Shown piece after piece: positions 38,313 to 52,400 of a stretch of DNA of 64,000 bases (within the stretch, counting starts at the first letter, position 1; every line of letters begins with the position of its first letter). Location of the stretch: positions 124,001 through 188,000 of the forward strand of contig CAMRHE010000321.1 in the NCBI GenBank assembly GCA_947044405.1. The letters are read 5' to 3'. The position numbers were made by a program, and so were the translations under genes. The notes beneath the pieces are model-generated. The model was not told the DNA's origin and did not search any database. It saw nothing but the letters and a program-made list of their open reading frames with translations. The DNA comes from Leptodactylus fallax (taxonomy: Eukaryota > Chordata > Amphibia > Anura > Leptodactylidae).

Positions 38313-38911
38313 GTAGCAGCGAACAGATGTTTATAGTAATTCTACAGATCTCATCTGTTACCAAGGTGATTTCCTTTATATCGCCCTCTATCACCATCTG
38401 CAGCGTCTCTGTTCTCTGACCCGTTAACCTTCTTCTTTCTTGTAATACACATCATAAAAGCCACAAATGAAAAAAAAAAAGTAAATATTATAATATTGCA
38501 AATTTTAGAAAACGGCGTCTCTGCAGGTGCAGACCAAACAACCGTGCCAGTGTTTAACGGTAAATGTATCGTGCTTATTTACAGGGCGGCAACAGATGTC
38601 TCATACAAAATACAATCTATCACTCCCTGTCAGGCCTGACAGTACAGTTGTACACGTATGACCGCCCTATGGCGTTCTGGCTAACGAGCGACATCGGTCA
38701 CTAAACTTTCGCATACAGAAAGGGTTAAGACGAAGACTTGGACAAGCAGAAAAACTTCTTGGCAAAACGAAGATAAAAAAATTGAAGAGATAATTACACT
38801 TGTCACATTTCCTTCTGAATTCCGAAAATCCTTTGTGAAGCCGCTGTAAACCTGAAAATCCCAAATGTTCCAATTAACCGAGCTGCGGATGCATGAACAG
38901 ACGTGTGTCAA

Positions 38912-39418
38912 CTAGTGCACAAAAGTGGAGGCCTGGGCCGTAAAAACCAGCACCCCTTGTGAATAAACGCATAGGCCAGTGTCAGGTAGGATATGGTTAA
39001 AATTATCATCCACGTTGCAAATGCAAGTCTCAAACATTTGGTTTAGTAGAACCACAGGGGAAGGGGGGTCAGAGTCCTGCAGATATACTACGGCCATCAA
39101 AAACCAGCTGTAGTCTTAGAGAATAGCAACAGCAATCCCTGGATCATCGCTTTAAGGCACGGATTTGGGGGACCGTAGTGGGGTCTAATGCCAGGCTATA
39201 GGCGGATTGTCTAATTTGGAAGAAAAATCCAGATGCCCTCAGAAAGTGGAGGTCTGGGTCGAGAAGTAACAAGAGCTCTTGTGAACTCAGCGTTAGGCCA
39301 GTGTCAAATAGACAGGATACAGTTAAAACTAACATCCGCGTTGCAAACATAAGTCTCAAAAATTTGGTTTAGTAGAACCTCAGGGAAGGCACTGTGTCTA
39401 TAGTAGGGTTATCATATA
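38912..39418. repeat. ~320-bp tandem repeat, left part
   Basis: GGTTTAGTAGAACC(A/T)CAGG recurs about 326 bp apart (39040, 39366). Each copy also has GGGGGACCGTAGTGGGGTCT, CAGGCTATAGGCGGATTGTC and GGCCAGTGTCA. It is interrupted by the Tc1-type element and resumes at 40984. Confidence 0.85.
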
Positions 39419-40983
<1,565 letters not shown>

Positions 40984-41450
40984 TAACCGGTATTGTCTGA
41001 GGATCACAGCACAAATCCCCGGAGTGTGGATGTAAAGCACAGTTTTGGGGGACCGTAGTGGGGTTTAACGCCAGGCTATAGGCGGATTGTCTAATTTGGA
41101 AGGGAAATCCAGATGGTCCCAGAAAGTGGAGGTCTAGGTAGAGATGTAACCAGATTTCTTGTGAATTCAGGTTTACCCCTTGTAAATTGTGATTTAAGCC
41201 AGTGTCAGGCAGGATATGGTTAAAATTACCATCCGAGTTGAACGTTTGGTTAGTAGAACCACAGGAGAGGGGGGTCAGAGTCCTGCACATATACTACAGC
41301 CATTAAAATCCAGCTGTGGTTTATGATGATAGCAGAAATCCCTGGATTCTGGCTGTAAAGTACAGTTTTGGGGGACTGTAGTGGGGTCTAACGCCAGGCT
41401 ATAGGCGGATTGTCTAATTTGGAAAGGAAATCCAGATGGTCACATACTGC
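40984..41450. repeat. ~320-bp tandem repeat, right part
   Basis: Resumes after the Tc1 element. CAGGCTATAGGCGGATTGTC at about 41072 and 41395 (323 bp apart), with GGTTAGTAGAACCACAGG between. With the transposon removed there are about three copies in all. Confidence 0.85.
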
Positions 41451-44400
41451 AATCTTGCTGATGACTTTCTGATCAACATGCTTGTCCATGTTTGATTGCC
41501 AGATACGGCCTGATGATGTCACCTCAGGTTAGTGATCCCCTGACTGCTTGTGGTATTGCAATTTTTGGGAGTTTTCTGGTTTGGGTTACAAACTTTACTA
41601 TGTTTAGACTTTTGCTCCCCCTTGACCTTTGCATTTATGCCTGCTACTGTATCTTCTCTGTTTGTCTGTTGTCAACCTAAGTTTAGTTCCATCTTGGATC
41701 ATTCCTGGAACTTTTGTCCATCTCTGCTTGACATCCTCTTCATTGTCTGCCAAGTGGTGACTACTCCAGAGGCCACGACCCGGGGATCTTACTGGGATTG
41801 ACCATACCTCTTTAAGTGGGTTAAGGGTCTACAATGGATATTCTGTGCCCTGTTTAATCAGCACCCTCATGACTCTGTGTGGCCCCATCTCCCACTGGTG
41901 TTGGACCCCATGGCAGTACCTTTCCTCCAGACCTAAGTTCCATTTGTTACCGCCATCTTGCCTCTTGTCTGCTGCCCATCTTGACCTCCGCCAGCCTCTA
42001 CCTTCGTACTTTGATTCCAGACTACTGACTTTGGACATTAATCCACGGGAAGTGACCCGGGGATTCCCTGTTGCAAAGTCTTATAACCACCGTTAAGGGT
42101 GAAGGGCACACAATCCCCAAGGCAATGTTCGCATGAAGGAATTTTCACACAGATTTTGGTGGAGAGTCCGGAATCTGCACCCCATGCATGTACATAGGAT
42201 TTCCGTCAGAGCTGGAGTCGATCGACCTCTATGTTTGCACATCAATGGATGACATCCATGGTCAGTCAAAAGCAAAAAAATCCAGTGACTGACATCCTAT
42301 AGAGGAAAGTAAATATGTAACAAACTGTGTATCTAATTATATAATATAATAAAAAGTAATTAAGTTGATTTTGAAGCGAGTTGGTAACTTTTTTCCGACC
42401 CCACCTCCACGACTCCGACTACAATTCTACAGCCCTGGTTTCCATTACCCTGTATGCATAGGAAATGTTCTTGTGTATTTTTGGTGCAACCGTGGAAAAA
42501 CCTTGCGAGAATAAAACACTTCGGACGCCTTTGACACCCCTGTGGGTCCACATCTCCAGGCAGTCAGGTAAAGCTAGATGACAACTCCTGGGTGCGCGGC
42601 CATATTGGTTATCAGTCAGCTTTTCCAGGCTGAATACAGTTCTCCCACGTTGACAGGACATGGGGACTTTAATCTACTGGTGATATTTTTAGGTTAGGAT
42701 GATGCGGCCTTTGATACTGGCTTTTCTCGTCTTCCGCAGTGTATGATGAAACCTTCCTCCTCCTTCAGCCTAGTCCGCTGATACAATCTACATATTGTTA
42801 TCTGATTTCACAAGATAGAGATTGGCACACACAGTGCACGCTTTATGTTCACAAGCAGTAACCGTGACACTTGTAGACACAGGCGAGGTGTGAGCTTCCT
42901 CACATCATTTCCTTCAAGTCTGCAGTGCCCAGTGTAATATACAGCCCTCACACTAGAAGACGGCAGACTCAGAGGCATGGCACGGGTTACGGCATACCCT
43001 GGATTCGAGGGATTCAGCCATTAGCACTCTGGTAGGGGCCACTTTACAAAGGTTGGGCTCACAGCACTATGCCAAAAAGGTTTAAAAGCACCCCCTTCCC
43101 CCAAACTGATAAAATTCTGATTCCCTGCACCCGCCACAAGGGGGAGCTTAGGAGCCTACTGCATACATATTTGTTATTGCTCTCAATGGGAGCCATATTG
43201 AAGAGGACTTTTTACCACCTCAATCTCTTTCCATCTTTTAATAGGCGCCGTTCCATGGAATCTGCTGCAGTTGGATTTTTTTTTCTCTTGTGCCCACTAT
43301 TCCTGAGCAATCAGTGCAGTTAGTTTTGGTGCCTGATGTGCTAACTGGACTCCCTAATGTCAAGTAGGTGATGTCAGGCAAAAGAAGGCAAGGGGGTGTG
43401 ATACGGAGATTGGAACTCTGATTGGAGCTCTAAGTCACAACCCTTTGCCTGCTGCTCCCTGACACCACCCACTTGACATTAGGGAGTCTAGTTAGCATAT
43501 CAGAAACCAACATTTTGGATGGAGATTACCATGTTCCTGTCTACTACTCCCCAGTACCATGCACCCCAGAGAAGGTCTATTTAGCCTTAAAGATAAGAAA
43601 ATTTGGCATCGCCCTACATGGATCCTGCTCAGGGGAAACCATATTTTTTGGCCAGGAAAGCTCGCACAATGAAGTGGATGTCTCTCCTCATGTCTTCACC
43701 TGGGAAAAGTCCACAAAGTAGCTTCGTACAAAAAAAAAAAATGGTCTTTCTTCACAGAGGTTCCAAAAGGTGTGACGGCAGAAGGGAGGGGCAGACTACA
43801 TGGGGTCTGTCTACAGTCTGTAACCATGGAGACACAAAGCTCTCCATAGGAACTGTAGACACAAAATGTTAAATTAAAAAAAATAAAAAGTCTCTAAAAA
43901 GGATTTCTTTCCTGGAATGTGTAATTGTTGTGGACTTATCTATGAAATCCAAGAGGATGTTTTTATATGAAATAACGATAATTTATGCTTTATTTTGATA
44001 TTGCTGGCATATTCTGTAGTGAATGAAATGCAGAGAACCAATGAACACATGGAATAACATTAGTGATTGTTAATGCTGAAATCACACTCGGACCCTCTTC
44101 AAAGGAGTGACCACGATGTGCAGCCGTATACACAATGGCCAACGTGTACGTGGGGACTGAGGAAGGACGCTTTACCACGCATCCTGAAGAGGCGGCACCA
44201 TCTCATTACATTCAGATTACATTGTATACAGACCCTGCTTATCAGAGGACACTATGCGTTATATTCTGAAAAAATACCCCAGAGCTGCATTCACAACTCT
44301 ACTGGTTGTCAGTGGGTCAGTCAAAAGTAAGCAAGCTTCTCATCAGACACATGACAAACAGTTTGGCCCATGCACAAAAGGGTAACTAGTGCTCTGCATC

Positions 44401-44725
44401 ATAAGGTGAAAGGGGTTTCTGGCCCACAGGGTTTTTTTTTTTTTTTATAGTATTTGATGGTGGCAGAACAACACCCGGACCCTATAGTTGATCCAGCCAC
44501 AACCTGCCAATGGAAGCAGCTCTGCTCCTATCCAAGTAATAGGGACATGGTGGGATCAGCTGATCCCCACCAATCATATACTGATGACCTATTAGTATAA
44601 AAATCCACCTGCGGGCCAGAAAGCACCTTTAACTGTACAGTATGTGGTTTAGAAACACCACTTCCCCCAGAACAAGCTGTAGGGAGCTAGCAGGGAATAT
44701 TAAAAGAGTGCAACCCCGAAACCTG
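41451..44725. other. Intergenic region
   Basis: No gene recognised. It contains a fragment with CTCCGACT..CTACAGCCCTG near 42365-42437 that looks like one end of the hAT-type family at 22137-22405, a foldback at 43328-43507, and a 43130-43270 repeat fragment sharing GGGGGAGC and TACTGCATAC words with 57610-57660. Confidence 0.6.
43328..43507. mobile_element. Foldback MITE with ~40-bp inverted ends
   Basis: The left arm GATGTGCTAACTGGACTCCC then TAATGTCAAGTAGGTG pairs with the right arm CACTTGACATTAGGGAGTCT then AGTTAGCATATC. Non-coding interior of about 90 bp. Confidence 0.7.
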
Positions 44726-44726
44726 C

Positions 44727-45560
44727 AGAATAATGAGTGCAGCTCTGAAGTATAGTGACTGTACTGTAGAATAGTGTGTGCAGCTCTGCAGTATAATATA
44801 GGATGTAACTCAGGATCAGTACAGGATAAGTAATGTAATGTATGTACACAGTGACTGTACCAGCAGAATAGTGAGCGCAGCTCTGGAGTATAATACAGGA
44901 TGTAACTCAGGATCAGTACAGGATAAGTAATGTAATGTATGTACACAGTGACTGTACCAGCAGAATAGTGAGCGCAGCTCTGGAGTATAATACAGGATGT
45001 AACTCAGGATCAGTACAGGATAAGTAATGTAATGTATGTACACAGTGACTGTACCAGCAGAATAGTGAGTGCAGCTCTGGAGTATAATACAGGATGTAAC
45101 TCAGGATCAGTACAGGGTAAGTAATGTAATGTATGTACACAGTGACTGCACCAGCAGAATAGTGAGTGCAGCTCTGCAGTATAATACAGGATGTAACTCA
45201 GGACCACTACAGGATAAGTAATGTAATGTATGTACACAGTGACTGCACCAGCAGAATAGTGAGTGCAGCTCTGGAGTATAATACAGGATGTAACTCAGGA
45301 TCAGTACAGGATAAGTAATGTAATGTATGTACACAGTGACTGCACCAGCATAATAGTGAGTGCAGCTCTGGAGTATCATATACAATGTAACTCAGAATCA
45401 GTAACATGAGTGCAGCTCTGAAGTATTATACAGGATGAAACTATGGATCAGTACACGGTGACTCCACTAGCACAATAGTGAGTGCAGCTCTGGAGTAGAA
45501 TACAGGATGTAACTCAGGATCAGTACAGGATATGTCTGAACACAGAGTACCACAGTGAGT
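44727..45560 (-). repeat. 97-bp tandem array, locus 2 (about 8 copies, inverted relative to locus 1)
   Basis: The same unit as 5862-7075 on the opposite strand, regular at 97 bp from about 44816 to 45300, then shortened copies to about 45560. It carries the same two variant states (CTGTACCAG/CTGCACCAG; GAGCGCAG/GAGTGCAG). Confidence 0.96.
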
Positions 45561-45589
45561 GCAGCTCTGAAGCATAATACACAATATAA

Positions 45590-45900
45590 GATTATTGAAC
45601 ACCGGTTTAGTATTACAGACGGCAAGTTCAAAGAGGGCTTGGATGTCTTTCTCAAACAGAACAATATTACGGGTTATGGATTCTAGATTTAGTTAAGGGC
45701 ACGTTGATCCAGGGTTTTATACTGATTGACAGATTGGAGTCGGGAAGGAATTTTTTTCCCCTGAAATAGGGTAATTGGCATCAGCCTCATGGGATTTTTG
45801 CTTTCCTCTGGATCAACACTGTAGGGGACTGTAGTGTTACAGGTTGGACTTGATGGCCTGATGTTCATCCAACCTCATCTACTATGTAACCATGTAAGTA
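45590..45900 (+). mobile_element. LINE 3' fragment, CR1/L2-like
   Basis: Contains GGGTAATTGGCATCAGCCTC, GGATTTTTGCTTTCCTCTGG, GGTTGGACTTGATGGCCTGA and CAACCTCATCTACTATGTAA, a 3'-end form I associate with CR1/L2-type LINEs in amphibians. It is 5'-truncated and ends at an ATGTAAC-like repeat. The clade assignment is from memory and uncertain. Confidence 0.55.
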
Positions 45901-46189
45901 ACATAATCCAATCCTCCACTCCATTGCCATTGAAATATACATTAGTAAAGTTCCTCCCCACCCCTGTACCTCAGCTCCACCATTGTCCTCTAATAAAATA
46001 AATATTTCTCTTCCTCAGTAGTGAGCGGTAAGTGAAGGACGCCCCGTGGCTCAGCACACAATGGCGGTGCGATTAGGATGAAGCCATGAGTAGGCGGTCA
46101 TATTCTTCTGATGACAGCAGCACAGACATGATGAGAACTGATCACACATATAAAGTGCATGAACAGGTGAGAAGAGCGGCCGCAAGGAC

Positions 46190-46447
46190 TCAGAGTCCGC
46201 ACAGCACAGAGTTCTCCAGGGTGAAGTCATAATGGAATCTGGCGAAAGTCTCATCTGGGCTGTATACGGGGACCGGCTCGGTAAGCTCCTGGCAGATGTT
46301 CTGTACCTCCTGGACATGGGGGGCCAGGATGAAGGGGATGTCATTCAGCAGATCGGCCATGGCGGAGTTTCCTTCTGAGACCTGACTGTTCAGCTTAGAA
46401 GCGCCGGAGTTATTGCTGTTCACCTGCGCAAAGTTTCCTGGCGGCAA
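46190..46447 (-). CDS. UMAD1-like terminal exon (UMA domain)
   Basis: The acceptor CTTTATCTTTCAG| is followed by 85 codons and TGA (46192-46190). The UMA domain occupies roughly the last 57 residues: AMADLLNDIPFILAPHV, then YSPDETFARFHYDFTLENSV. No clear AATAAA was found downstream on this strand before the 97-bp array. Confidence 0.9.
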   Translation of the reverse strand: MPPGNFAQVNSNNSGASKLNSQVSEGNSAMADLLNDIPFILAPHVQEVQNICQELTEPVPVYSPDETFARFHYDFTLENSVLCGL

Positions 46448-49400
46448 CTGAAAGATAAAGGTAAAAGCAGATGAGAAATAAATACTGCTCCAACTGCGGA
46501 AGATGGCGACGAGAATTATACGAACAATACAAAGCATCTATTGGGTGAACTAGGGGCCTGGCGTAATATCTCTCACTATCCATCTAAGTATCCATCTCAC
46601 TCCATTCTATCTATCTCATATATATCTCATATCTATCTATCTGGTGTCTCTCTCGGCCCCCAGGTCCAGACATGAGGTCCAGCACTTAAATATGAGCCGT
46701 CCCAATCGAGTGCTGACAACGGGGTAAACGCCTGCTGATGTGTAACGGGTTTGGTCGACGTCAGATTACAAACATTTCCAATCCATGAAGTGTTGGACTG
46801 AGTGATCTGTCACTGTAATACTATTTCTAATACTCGCACCAGAACAGACATTGACTATTTACTGCACAACCCCCATGAGCAGCCGTGAAGTAGAACCAGA
46901 TGTATACAGGGACAGGGCTATACATGACAGTGGAGGAAATTCTGTAAGAAGGGAGGAAGCAGCGAGTGGAGATAAATAGTTCTCACTCCATACATAGAAG
47001 CAAATTATACACATCACATCCATCATGGCCGCACATTGTATTACTGTAACTGCATGTAACACTGAGACGTCACATAACCGGTGACCGATACTATGTGATA
47101 GACATCAGACTAAATGTGCACAATTCCTCTTTCTCATACTGACCGACACAATCACACTTCAAGACATAGAAAATGTCATATTCTGTTACATCTCCTGTGA
47201 CCACTACTGCCCCCTGCTGAGCAATGACCTTTAAAACAGCTGAAGGCAAGGGGGGAAGGTAACTGATAACTGCCCCAACACACATCTATCTCACACTGAC
47301 TACTATAATACTGCTCCTATGTACAAGAATATAACTACTATAATACTGCTCCTATGTACAAGAATATAACTACTATAATACTGCTCCTATGTACAGGAAT
47401 ATAACTACTATAATACTGCCCCTATGTACAAGAATATAACTACTATAATACTGCTCCTATGTACAAGAATAGAACTACTATAATACTGACCCTATGTACA
47501 AGAATATAACTATTATAATACTGCCCCCTATGTACAAGAATATAACTACTATAATACTACCTCCTATGTACAAGAATATAACTACTATAATACTACCTCC
47601 TATGTACAAGAATATAACTACTATAATACTACTCCTATGTACAAGAATATAACTACTATAATACTGCTCCTATGTACAAGAATATAACTACTATAATACT
47701 GCCTCCTATGTACAAGAATATAACTACTATAATACTACCTCCTATGTACAAGAATATAACTGCTATAATACTGCCCCCTATGTACAAGAATATAACTACT
47801 ATAATACTACCTCACCACGCCCTATGTACAAGAATATAACTACTATAATACTGCTCCTATGTACAAGAATATAACTACTATAATACTGCCCCCTAAGTAC
47901 AAGAATATAACTACTATAATACTGCTCCTATGTACAAGAATATAACTACTATAATACTACCTCCTATGTACAAGACTATAACTACTATAATACTGCCCCC
48001 TATGTACAAGAATATAACTACTATAATACTACCTCCTATGTACAAGAATATAACTACTATAATACTAATCCTATGTACAAGAATATAACTACTATAATAC
48101 TGCTCCTATGTACAAGAATATAACTACTATAATACTGCTCCTATGTACAAGAATATAACTACTATAATACTGCCCCCTAATTAGAAGAATATAACTACTA
48201 TAATACTGCTCCTATGTACAAGAATATAACTACTATAATACTGCTCCTATGTACAAGAATATAACTACTATAATACTGCCCCCTATGTACAAGAATATAA
48301 CTACTATAATACTGCCCCTATGTACAAGACTATAACTACTATAATACTGCCCCCTAAGTACAAGAATATAACTACTATAATACTGCTCCTATGTACAAGA
48401 ATATAACTACTATAATACTACCCCCTATGTACAAGAATATAACTACTATAATACTACCCCCTATGTACAAGAATACAATTACTATAATACTGCCCCTATG
48501 TACAAGAATATAACTACTATAATACTGCTCCTATGTATAATAATATAACTACTATAATACTGCTCCTATGTACAAGAATATAACTACTATAATACTGCCC
48601 CTATGTACAAGAATATAACTACTATAATACTGCCCCCTATGTACAAGAATATAACTACTATAATACTACCTCCTATGTACAAGAATATAACTACTATAAT
48701 ACTGCCCCCTATGTACAAGAATATAACTACTATAATACTACCTCCTATGTACAAGAATATAACTACTATAATAATAATCCTATGTACAACAATATAACTA
48801 ATATAATACTGCCCCCTATGCACAAGAATATAACCAAATACCCCCCAACTACTATAATACTGCCCCTATGTACAAGAATATAACTACTATAATACTGCTC
48901 CTATGTACAAGAATAGAACTACTATAATACTGACCCTATGTACAAGAATATAACTATTATAATACTGCCCCCTATGTACAAGAATATAACTACTATAATA
49001 CTGCTCCTATGTACAAGAATATAACTACTATAATACTACTCCTATGTACAAGAATATAACTACTATAATACTACTCCTATGTACAAGAATATAACTACTA
49101 TAATACTGCTCCTATGTACAAGAATATAACTACTATAATACTGCCCCTATGTACAAGAATATAACTACTATAATACTGCCCCTATGTACAAGAATATAAC
49201 TACTATAATACTACCTCCTATGTACAAGAATATAACTGCTATAATACTGCCCCCTATGTACAAGAATATAACTACTATAATACTACCTCCTATGTACAAG
49301 AATATAACTACTATAATACTGCTCCTATGTACAAGAATATAACTACTATAATACTGCCCCCTATGTACAAGAATATAACTACTATAATACTGCTCCTATG

Positions 49401-52400
49401 TACAAGAATATAACTACTATAATACTACCTCCTATGTACAAGACTATAACTACTATAATACTGCCCCCTATGTACAAGAATATAACTACTATAATACTAC
49501 CTCCTATGTACAAGAATATAACTACTATAATACTACCTCCTATGTACAAGAATATAACTACTATAATACTGCCCCCTAAGTACAAGAATATAACTACTAT
49601 AATACTGCTCCTATGTACAAGAATATAACTACTATAATACTGCTCCTATGTACAAGAATATAACTACTATAATACTGCCCCTATGTACAAGACTATAACT
49701 ACTATAATACTGCCCCCTAAGTACAAGAATATAACTACTAGAATACTGCTCCTATGTACAAGAATATAACTACTATAATACTACCCCCTATGTACAAGAA
49801 TATAACTACTATAATACTACCCCCAATGTAAAAAAAAACAATGCCCCCATGTACAAAAATATAACTACTATAATACTGCCCCTATGTACAAGAATATAAC
49901 TACTATAATACTGCTCCTATGTACAAGAATATAACTACTATAATACTGCCCCTATGTACAAGAATATAACTACTATAATACTGCCCCCTATGTACAAGAA
50001 TATAACTACTATAATACTACCTCCTATGTACAAGAATATAACTACTATAATACTAATCCTATGTACAAGAATATAACTAATATAATACTGCCCCCTATGC
50101 ACAAGAATATAACTACTATAATACTGCTCCTATGTACAAGAATATAACTACTATAATACTGCTCCCATGTAAAGAATATAATACTATAATATCTCCTATT
50201 ACAAAAATATAATACTATAATATACTCCTATTAAAAAAAATAATACTATAATACTCCCCCTTAAAAAAAAAAATAATATCCCCCAAAAAAAATAAATATC
50301 CCTATGTACAAGAATATAACTACTATAATACTGCTCCTATGTACAAGAATATAACTACTATAATACTGCTCCTATGTACAAGAATATAACTACTATAATA
50401 CTGCTCCTATGTACAAGAATATACAGTCATATGAAAAAGTTTGGGCACCCCTATTAATCTTAATCATTTTTAGTTCTAAATATTTGGGTGTTTGCAACAG
50501 CCATTTCAATTTGATATATCTAATAACTGATGGACACAGTAATATTTCAGGATTGAAATGAGGTTTATTGTACTAACAGAAAATGTGCAATATGCATTAA
50601 ACAAAAATTTGACCGGTGCAAAAGTATGGGCACCTCAACAGAAAAGTGACATTAATATTTAGTAGATCCTACTTTTGCAAAAATAACAGCCTCTAGTGGC
50701 TTCCTGTAGCTTTTAATCAGTTCCTGGATCCTGGATGAAGGTATTTTTGACCATTCCTCTTTACAAAACAATTCCAGTTCAGTTAAGTTTGATGGTCGCC
50801 GAGCATGGACAGCCCGCTTCAAATTATCCCACAGATGTTCAATGATATTCAGGTCTGGGGACTGGGATGGCCATTCCAGAACATTGTAATTGTTCCTCTG
50901 CATGAATGCCTGAGTAGATTTGGAGCTGTGTTTTGGATCATTGTCTTGCTGAAATATCCATCCCCGGCGTAACTTCAAATTCGTCACTGATTCTTGTACA
51001 TTATTCTCAAGAATCTGCTGATACTGAGTTGAATCCATGCGACCCTCAACTTTAACAAGATTCCTGGTGCCGGCATTGGCCACACAGCCCCAAAGCATGA
51101 TGGAACCTCCACCAAATTTTACAGTGGGTAGCAAGTGTTTTTCTTGGAATGCTGTGTTTTTTTGACGCCATGCATAACGCCTTTTTGTATGACCAAACAA
51201 CTCAATCTTTGTTTCATCAGTCCACAGGACCTTCTTCCAAAATGAAGCTGGCTTATCCAAATGTGCTTTTGCATACCTCAGGCGACTGTTTGTGGCGTGC
51301 TTTCAGAAACGGCTTCTTTCGCATCACTCTCCCATACAGCTTCTCCTTGTGCAAAGTGTGCTGTATTGTTGACCGATGCACAGTGACACCATCTGCAGCA
51401 AGATGATGCTGCAGCTCTTTGGAGGTGGTCTGTGGATTGTCCTTGACTGTTCTCACCATTCTTCTTCTCTGCCTTTCTGATATTTTTCTTGGCCTGCCAC
51501 TTCTGGGCTTAACAAGAACTGTCCCTGTGGTCTTCCATTTCCTTACTATGTTCCTCACAGTGGAAACTGACAGGTTAAATCTCTGAGACAACTTTTTGTA
51601 TCCTTCCCCTGAACAACTATGTTGAACAATCTTTGTTTTGAGATCATTTGAGAGTTGTTTTGAGGAGCCCATGATGCCACTCTTCAGAGGAGATTCAAAT
51701 AGGAGAACAACTTGCAATTGGCCACCTTAAATACCTTTTCTCATGATTGGATACACCTGGCTATGAAGTTCAAAGCTCAGTGAGGTTACAAAACCAATTT
51801 TGTGCTTCAGTAAGTCAGTAAAAAGTAGTTAGGAGTATTCAAATCAATAAAATGATAAGGGTACCCAAATTTTTGCACCGGTCAAATTTTGGTTTAATGC
51901 ATATTGCACATTTTCTGTTAGTACAATAAACCTCATTTCAATCCTGAAATATTACTGTGTCCATCAGTTATTAGATATATCAAATTGAAATGGCTGTTGC
52001 AAACACCCAAATATTTAGAACTAAAAATGATTAAGATTAATAGGGGTGCCCAAACTTTTTCATATGACTGTAACTACTATAATACTACCTCCTATGTACA
52101 AGAATATAACTACTATAATACTACTCCTATGTACAAGAATATAACTACTATAATACTGCTCCTATGTACAAGAATATAACTACTATAATACTGCCCCTAT
52201 GTACAAGAATATAACTACTATAATACTACCTCCTATGTACAAGAATATAACTGCTATAATACTGCCCCCTATGTACAAGAATATAACTACTATAATACTA
52301 CCTCCTATGTACAAGAATATAACTACTATAATACTAATCCTATGTACAAGAATATAACTACTATAATACTGCTCCTATGTACAAGAATATAACTACTATA

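Noticed and set aside
46448..46537. Upstream extension of the UMA-domain reading frame
   Set aside because: It is intron sequence: the TTTATCTTTCAG acceptor precedes LPPGNF, and the phase matches the upstream exon.
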